DNA of 64,000 nucleotides, from NCBI GenBank assembly GCA_030248065.1, contig JASAMV010002806.1, forward strand, positions 1-64,000, in the 5' to 3' direction. The translations under genes and the position numbers were made by a program. Origin of the DNA: Rhynchonema sp. JSB1_4. Lineage: Eukaryota; Nematoda; Chromadorea; Monhysterida; Xyalidae. The notes below the pieces were generated by a model. That model was not told where the DNA came from. It saw only the letters and a program-made list of their open reading frames with translations, and did no database searches. How positions within the stretch are numbered: position 1 is the stretch's first letter; every line of letters begins with the position of its first letter. Of this stretch, positions 59,391 through 64,000 are shown one piece after another.

Positions 59391-59816
59391 GGGCGGCCTC
59401 TCATAAAACTTGGAAATAGGAAATCTTTTACGTGTTAAAACCATTTTTAAGGAAATTTGAGACGAAACTGGGAAATATAAGACAGGAAATGTTTCCTATT
59501 TTCTTATTGTTTTCGAAACTAGGAAATAGAAAACAGGAAATGTTTGACACAATCAGCGGAACTAACGGCAACGCAGCTCAACAAAATGTTTTGATGGAGT
59601 TGCGTGAATGTGCACAATGCATGCTTTAAGAGTAGGCTTGTCTATGGTGTCGGGACACGGTGACAAAATTTCCTATTTCCTATTTCCTAGTTTCGAAAAT
59701 ACTACCAGGAAATAGGATATTATATTTCCCATTTCCTGATTCCTATTTTGAAACTTGGAAACAGGAAACAGGAAATATTTCCTACTTCCTATTTCCTAGT
59801 TTTACTAAGGCCGCCC
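59391..59816. mobile_element. MITE-like element with TTTCCTATTTCC subterminal repeats
   Basis: Ends read inward as GGGCGGCCTCTCATAAAACT and GGGCGGCCTTAGTAAAACT, i.e. imperfect terminal inverted repeats. Inside are many GGAAATAGGAAA and TTTCCTATTTCC words on both sides of a 120 bp centre. No coding capacity and no clean target duplication found. Confidence 0.7.
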
Positions 59817-60764
59817 TAACGTAAAAGATAGGAGCGCATGAACCGACATAAACCATTCATCCGCGTGAAACTGAGTAAAACGACAAAAAAAAGCTTTTTC
59901 GCAAATCTGATCGAATCAAATTGCGGCCGTGTGTTGACATTTTGCGAAAAATTTGTTGTGGTCTTATGGTTAGCCACTGGGGTTAGCCCTGACAAGGGCA
60001 GTTAGGTAGGGTTAATCGCCTGGTGGGGCGCTGTGCGACGTTTCGACAGCGGATCCTGTGAGTCTAACGCTTTATCCGTTCGACTATCGAGGTGACAATT
60101 ATAATGATCTTAAAGTGCTATATATACCTAAGACTACCAGGTTCATGTGTTATAACTTTATCAGTTGTAACACGTGTTGCTGCCTGATCTTTGCAAATTT
60201 CACGGGGACGTGTGCTTAACCGTGAGCTATTAAGGCGAGTCCTTGATTCAGCTAGGTGGCCTGGTGTTTAGCCATCTGCTGTTTCCCATTGAGCGCATAG
60301 GTGGTAGCTGGGCCTGGCGATGTTTGTGATGCCCTCCTTCTTCATCTCCAAGACTTCCCTGGTCTTTCTCTTGAATTTGAGGTTATCACGTAAACATGCA
60401 AGTCAGTGGAAAAGTTCGTTTTAGTGTAGGACGATTGTCTCGGGTACTTTTGGTAAACATTTTTAGATGGCAATCTCCAAAATCTCGGACTTTTTCATCA
60501 AACCCTCACATGGTATCAAGGTGTATCAGGGTGATACCATACATACGTAGGAAGGTAAACGGTTCCCACACTTACGTAGGTGCTTTCATGTCACCCAACA
60601 CACGTAGGTAAGTATAAGTACGTTACCTGAACGGATTGTAGCGTTAAAAGTCCTATCAAAGAAGTATTTTTATCTGTACATCATTTCGACAACCCCGGAC
60701 CCAGACAGGGTGACTCAGACAGATTAGCGACCGGCGCGCGCGCGTCGCGGCGATGTCCCTTTGT

Positions 60765-60892
60765 GCAGATAGGCGGCACTGCATATGCTTTAACTGTGTG
60801 CAGACAGCCGGCACTGCATGCGCATATGATTTACCTGTGGGCAGACAGCCGGCACTGCATATGCTTTTCCCGTGTGCACACAGCCGGCACGC
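60765..60892. repeat. Minisatellite, four units of about 40 bp
   Basis: Units built on GCAGACAGCCGGCACTGCAT, followed by a CATATG-containing stretch. The last unit is partial. The third reading frame is open on both strands but has no domain. Confidence 0.75.
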
Positions 60893-60967
60893 GCGTTTGG
60901 CTACGGCATACCGCGAAAAACAAACGATGCACACACACAACGGAGCAGAGCTTGCGCACACATATGT

Positions 60968-61321
60968 TTAAAGCAGGCGAACTTGCCAAAACAAGTCACT
61001 AGCTGCATGAGTTTGTAAACGGCCGCCATAACATCGAACCGGACGCACATTTATGTCCACACCAGGCCGTGACTGAGTAACCAAGTGATTCAGTGCGTCC
61101 GTCAGATCAGATTCCAAATCTTCCACAGACCCACATGTGCAATCGTACAATTGAACTTCATCGGCACCCCACACCGAGACCACCAAGTAAGCCGCCCGAC
61201 TGCTGTACTCCATCACTTCACCCAACATCCACCGCACACAAGATGTATTGCCTGCGCAGATGCGTTTTTCGCCTGAACGTTCCAGAGTGCACACGAGGAC
61301 AAGAGGGCGTGCATCAGCCAT
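60968..61321 (-). CDS. Hypothetical 117-codon ORF
   Basis: From the Met at 61321 (MADARPLVLVCTLERSG) the frame is open to 60968. Composition is that of a globular protein, with alternating strands and helices (AAYLVVSVWGADEVQLYDC, DLESDLTDALNHLV). I do not recognise it and see no intron, promoter or partner. It could be a host gene, an exon, or chance. Confidence 0.35.
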   Translation of the reverse strand: MADARPLVLVCTLERSGEKRICAGNTSCVRWMLGEVMEYSSRAAYLVVSVWGADEVQLYDCTCGSVEDLESDLTDALNHLVTQSRPGVDINVRPVRCYGGRLQTHAASDLFWQVRLL

Positions 61322-61454
61322 GATAAGTATATACTGAATGGGCCGCGAAAAAAAAAACAGACAAACCGGGCGGAGCTTAACGCGTCTATGGTTCATACCG
61401 CAGGTGCACACGCAGATCATTTGATCGCCACACAAGCATGGCACAGCGATTCAA

Positions 61455-61680
61455 GCAATGTTTGACAAGTTTGATGTTTGAAAAATCTGCAAATCAATTC
61501 AAACATCAAACTTGTCTTCAAACATAAGAGATCAAATGTGTCAAACATCAAACTTGTCAAATCAGACATCAAACTTGTCAAATCAAACATCAAACTTGTC
61601 AAATCAAACATCAAACATGGTGAATCAAACATCAAATGTGTATTCAAATATGCAAATCAAACATCAAACTTTCCTCTAAT
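61455..61680. repeat. Tandem TCAAACATCAAACTTG repeat with inverted leader
   Basis: About eight copies of an approximately 21-base unit containing ATCAAACATCAAACTTGTC. At 61457-61480 the same unit occurs once inverted, so transcripts could fold into an 18 bp hairpin with the first direct copy (61498-61515). Confidence 0.75.
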
Positions 61681-62561
61681 AGAATCAAACCTGTCAAATA
61701 TTGCATACTTTTCCAAATATAGCTCGCATATGGAGTATTTTTCTGCGTCAATCCCGTGTTTGTGGGCCGCTACCGGTGGGACAACAAGTATCGACACCCT
61801 TATGTGAGGCTTTGGTCTAGGCCGGTAGAGCAACCTTTGGCGTTGCATTTGACAGGTAAACGACCTGAGGTTTTTGTTTTAAAATTTGTTTCTTTGGATT
61901 ATTTGAGTTACTTGATTAGCAGAACCAATTTAGCTAAATGACCTTTGTTCGCGGTCCCACCAGCTTTTCTACATGCGTCATGCAAGCAAACTAAGTTGGT
62001 GACAGTAACCTGCTTCAAGACTGCTTTGCGCATTTCCGAGAAAACACGTGAGGAAACAAAATTTTAACGCGATAACAAGATCGCTTATGCTTTCGAATGT
62101 AATGCAAAAGGTTTCCTAGTGCCTAGTGCTTGGATGGCACCCTGTATGTACAGCGCCAGAAAGCTCCGCACCTACTGTATGTATCACCGCATTCAGCGTC
62201 AGAAATGGTCTGTTCTGGAATGCAGTTTACTTATCCCTCTGGTGAGGCTTTTTGGTCGTGCGCACTTTTTGTTCACAGTTGATCCACAGCGACAGGCCCC
62301 TATATCCAGTCGCTGCAACCCGTGGCATACTGCTCACACTCAGATGCAGGTGCGCAGGCAAGGCATCTGTGTAGACCTGTTATCGCGCAACGCGACCACA
62401 CTCGGTAAAGTTATGTGAGCCGTAGCACGGTCATGTCGAGGACAGCTTGGGTTTCTAAAAACAGAGGTAACCTATTCTCACTTCTTTTAATTCGAGTATG
62501 CGATCCTTGAATATACAAATCCTGCTTTAAATCCTGAAAATAAGACGGAAATATACCCTAA

Positions 62562-62730
62562 GGCCGCCCTCAGACAAACGCGAAAAGTTTTTCAGCGTAG
62601 TCATCATCCACAGCGCGCGCCAAACAGCGTCTGAAACATTTTGTTTGAGCATCACTGTTGTTTAGGCCCTTGGTTAAGGAGTTGCTGTTGTGCTGAACAT
62701 TTCGCTTTTCGCGTTTGCCTGAGGGCGGCC
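62562..62730. mobile_element. 169 bp MITE with TAA duplication
   Basis: Terminal inverted repeats of about 26 bp begin GGCCGCCCTCAG, then CAAACGCGAAAAG, with one mismatch. TAA flanks both sides (62559-62561 and 62731-62733). A 3 bp TWA-type duplication fits PIF/Harbinger-type MITEs. Confidence 0.82.
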
Positions 62731-62948
62731 TAAGGGCATAAAATAATGAAATGCAACAACTGCATAAAAGTTCGATATCAGAAAAGTTTTGGTCTTGAAT
62801 TCCGCACTCCAGCAGAAGAGCAGTCGTTAGCGCTCGTTCAGCTGTAGCACATCAAAATGAGCCAATCAGCGTCGAGCCAACGTCGCAAACGAACCCAGCG
62901 CTGAATTGTTTACATTAATGTGTTGTCGACTTGCGACCACCAAACAAT

Positions 62949-63015
62949 GTTCCTGAGAGGACTCGAACCTCCGACCTCACAACCGGTCAGGCGCAATATC
63001 CTGAGCTACAGGAAC
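62949..63015 (-). tRNA. tRNA-like sequence, anticodon uncertain
   Basis: Minus strand: acceptor halves GTTCCTG and CAGGAAC pair fully, A box TAGCTCAGGATATTG, B box GGTTCGAGTCC in a good T arm. The D stem is imperfect and the anticodon loop is one base too long (stem TGACC/GGTCG), so I cannot assign the amino acid. It may be a true tRNA of unusual fold or a tRNA-derived repeat. Confidence 0.5.
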
Positions 63016-63649
63016 GAGCTCAGTGGCCGCACTAGCCACATCATAAACCGAACGATACGCAGCGCGCACACACAATTCTCTCCTCGTGTAACGTTACGCT
63101 GCAGGGACAATGCCACATAAGCACAGCGTATAATATTCTCGGGGGCCTTAAAACGCGGTGTGTGTCTATTCGCCAGACCACAGTTTTACAGCCAAAGAAA
63201 TGCTTTGATAGTGACCCGCGAGCCGCACCCGCAAGTGCGGCCATGTTGATGCGGTAGCGGGTCTCGGACATATGTAGAATTTTTTCCAGACTCGCAGCCC
63301 GCACCCGTGCAAATTGATCGCGCCCTTATTCAGCATATTGAAAACACGCAAATAAAAGTGGTCCGCACCTGGGTTTTCAATATGATGAATAACGACTGCT
63401 CTTCTATTACAGTGACTGCTCTTCGAATTAAAGTCCCAAACTTTTGTAGTATCGAACTTTTATTTAGTTTCATCAGGTTGCATATTCTTGTTGTATCGCC
63501 TTAAGGCCTTTCCGTCTTGTATCAATAGTTTTTATATCGTGAAAGGCTGTGCTTCACGACAACCCAACAAGATGCAAGATATCGTTCAAAGCAAAACAGA
63601 TAATGGCCTTCGCCGCCTAAAATTCATTAATTATGGAAAAGCAAAAAAA

Positions 63650-63723
63650 TCAGTGCGCCCCTCAGAGTTTGAGCCCTCGACCTTTTTGTTTTGACCAATG
63701 CGCATTAGACCATTTGGACACAG
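63650..63723 (-). pseudogene. Degenerate tRNA-like sequence
   Basis: Minus strand shows an A-box-like ATGGTCTAATGCG and a weak B-box-like GGGCTCAAACTCTG, followed by a T run (pol III terminator-like). The acceptor ends pair only partly. Confidence 0.3.
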
Positions 63724-64000
63724 CAACGTCGCACTTTTGTATTAAAGCAGTCTTATCATTATGCAATGAACTGTTTTACATCACGACGCGTATTACAGCA
63801 TTGCCTGTTGTGCTGGCTGGCAGCCCTGCAACTTTGTGTATATGTATATACTTTGAATGCAATGGGGAAATAGAGCATCGTCGAAAGTACCAGAAAAAAA
63901 GGTTTTTAAATTTTTTAACCCATGGCTAGCTGCGTGACAGGCCTAAAAATCCATTAAATTGCCGCTAAATTAGGTGGTTACATTCATCGCCAGAATTGTG

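Noticed and set aside
60000..60100. tRNA-like words (minus strand TAGTCGAACGGATAAAGCG)
   Set aside because: An A-box-like word is present, but no paired acceptor stem or T arm could be built around it.
61455..61680. CRISPR-like regular repeats
   Set aside because: The units abut without unique spacers and the context is eukaryotic; it is a tandem repeat.

Overview
The window is metazoan-type eukaryotic DNA made almost entirely of mobile elements. Genes have short GT-AG introns (about 55-90 bp), and no bacterial operons or ribosome-binding sites are visible. I recognise no ordinary host housekeeping gene. A Polinton/Maverick, phlebovirus-like retroelement envelope genes and short introns suit a small invertebrate such as a nematode, but I cannot name the phylum from sequence alone.

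1-2.8 kb: nothing convincing. 2.9-10.8 kb: the protein-primed DNA polymerase B gene of a Polinton, with its 5' half also present as a near-identical 2.6 kb inverted duplicate. The outer ends of both inverted arms are long (CA)n tracts. 11.8-19.3 kb: a compact minus-strand Polinton block. Read in transcription order it is retroviral-type integrase, small-capsid (penton) candidate, basic core-like protein, major capsid protein, adenovirus-type cysteine protease, FtsK/HerA-type packaging ATPase, and two small proteins. Integrase and ATPase can be followed through all exons with open frames and all catalytic residues. 19.3-23.8 kb: four further genes of unknown function, including a signal-peptide, coiled-coil, one-membrane-span protein.

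23.8-28 kb: a fragment of a retroelement (LTR family B), then an unrecognised gene region carrying two in-frame TAG codons and a textbook TRIM-like LTR element (LTR about 208 bp, TSD TGCGT) inserted in its coding sequence. 28-36 kb and 47.7-51.5 kb: decayed copies of one non-LTR retrotransposon family with TAC-repeat tails, an unclassified repeat, and two copies of a hAT-like element with palindromic TTTCCCGCGGGAAA subterminal arrays.

36.1-47.7 kb: an 11.6 kb Ty3/gypsy-type LTR element on the minus strand, inserted into the second hAT copy with TSD CTAT; the first hAT copy preserves the empty site. It lacks gag, protease and the catalytic part of reverse transcriptase, and its integrase is frameshifted. 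It nevertheless carries an uninterrupted 1,974-codon ORF of unknown family between integrase and the 3' LTR. This is the most unusual object in the window.

51.5-57.3 kb: an array built from three LTR-A copies and two LTR-B copies. It holds two broken SGNH/GDSL-hydrolase ORFs and a phlebovirus-type glycoprotein (env) gene with no gag or pol beside it. 57.3-64 kb: a non-LTR endonuclease remnant, further repeats, two MITE-like elements, a minisatellite, one small ORF of unknown function, and two tRNA-like sequences.
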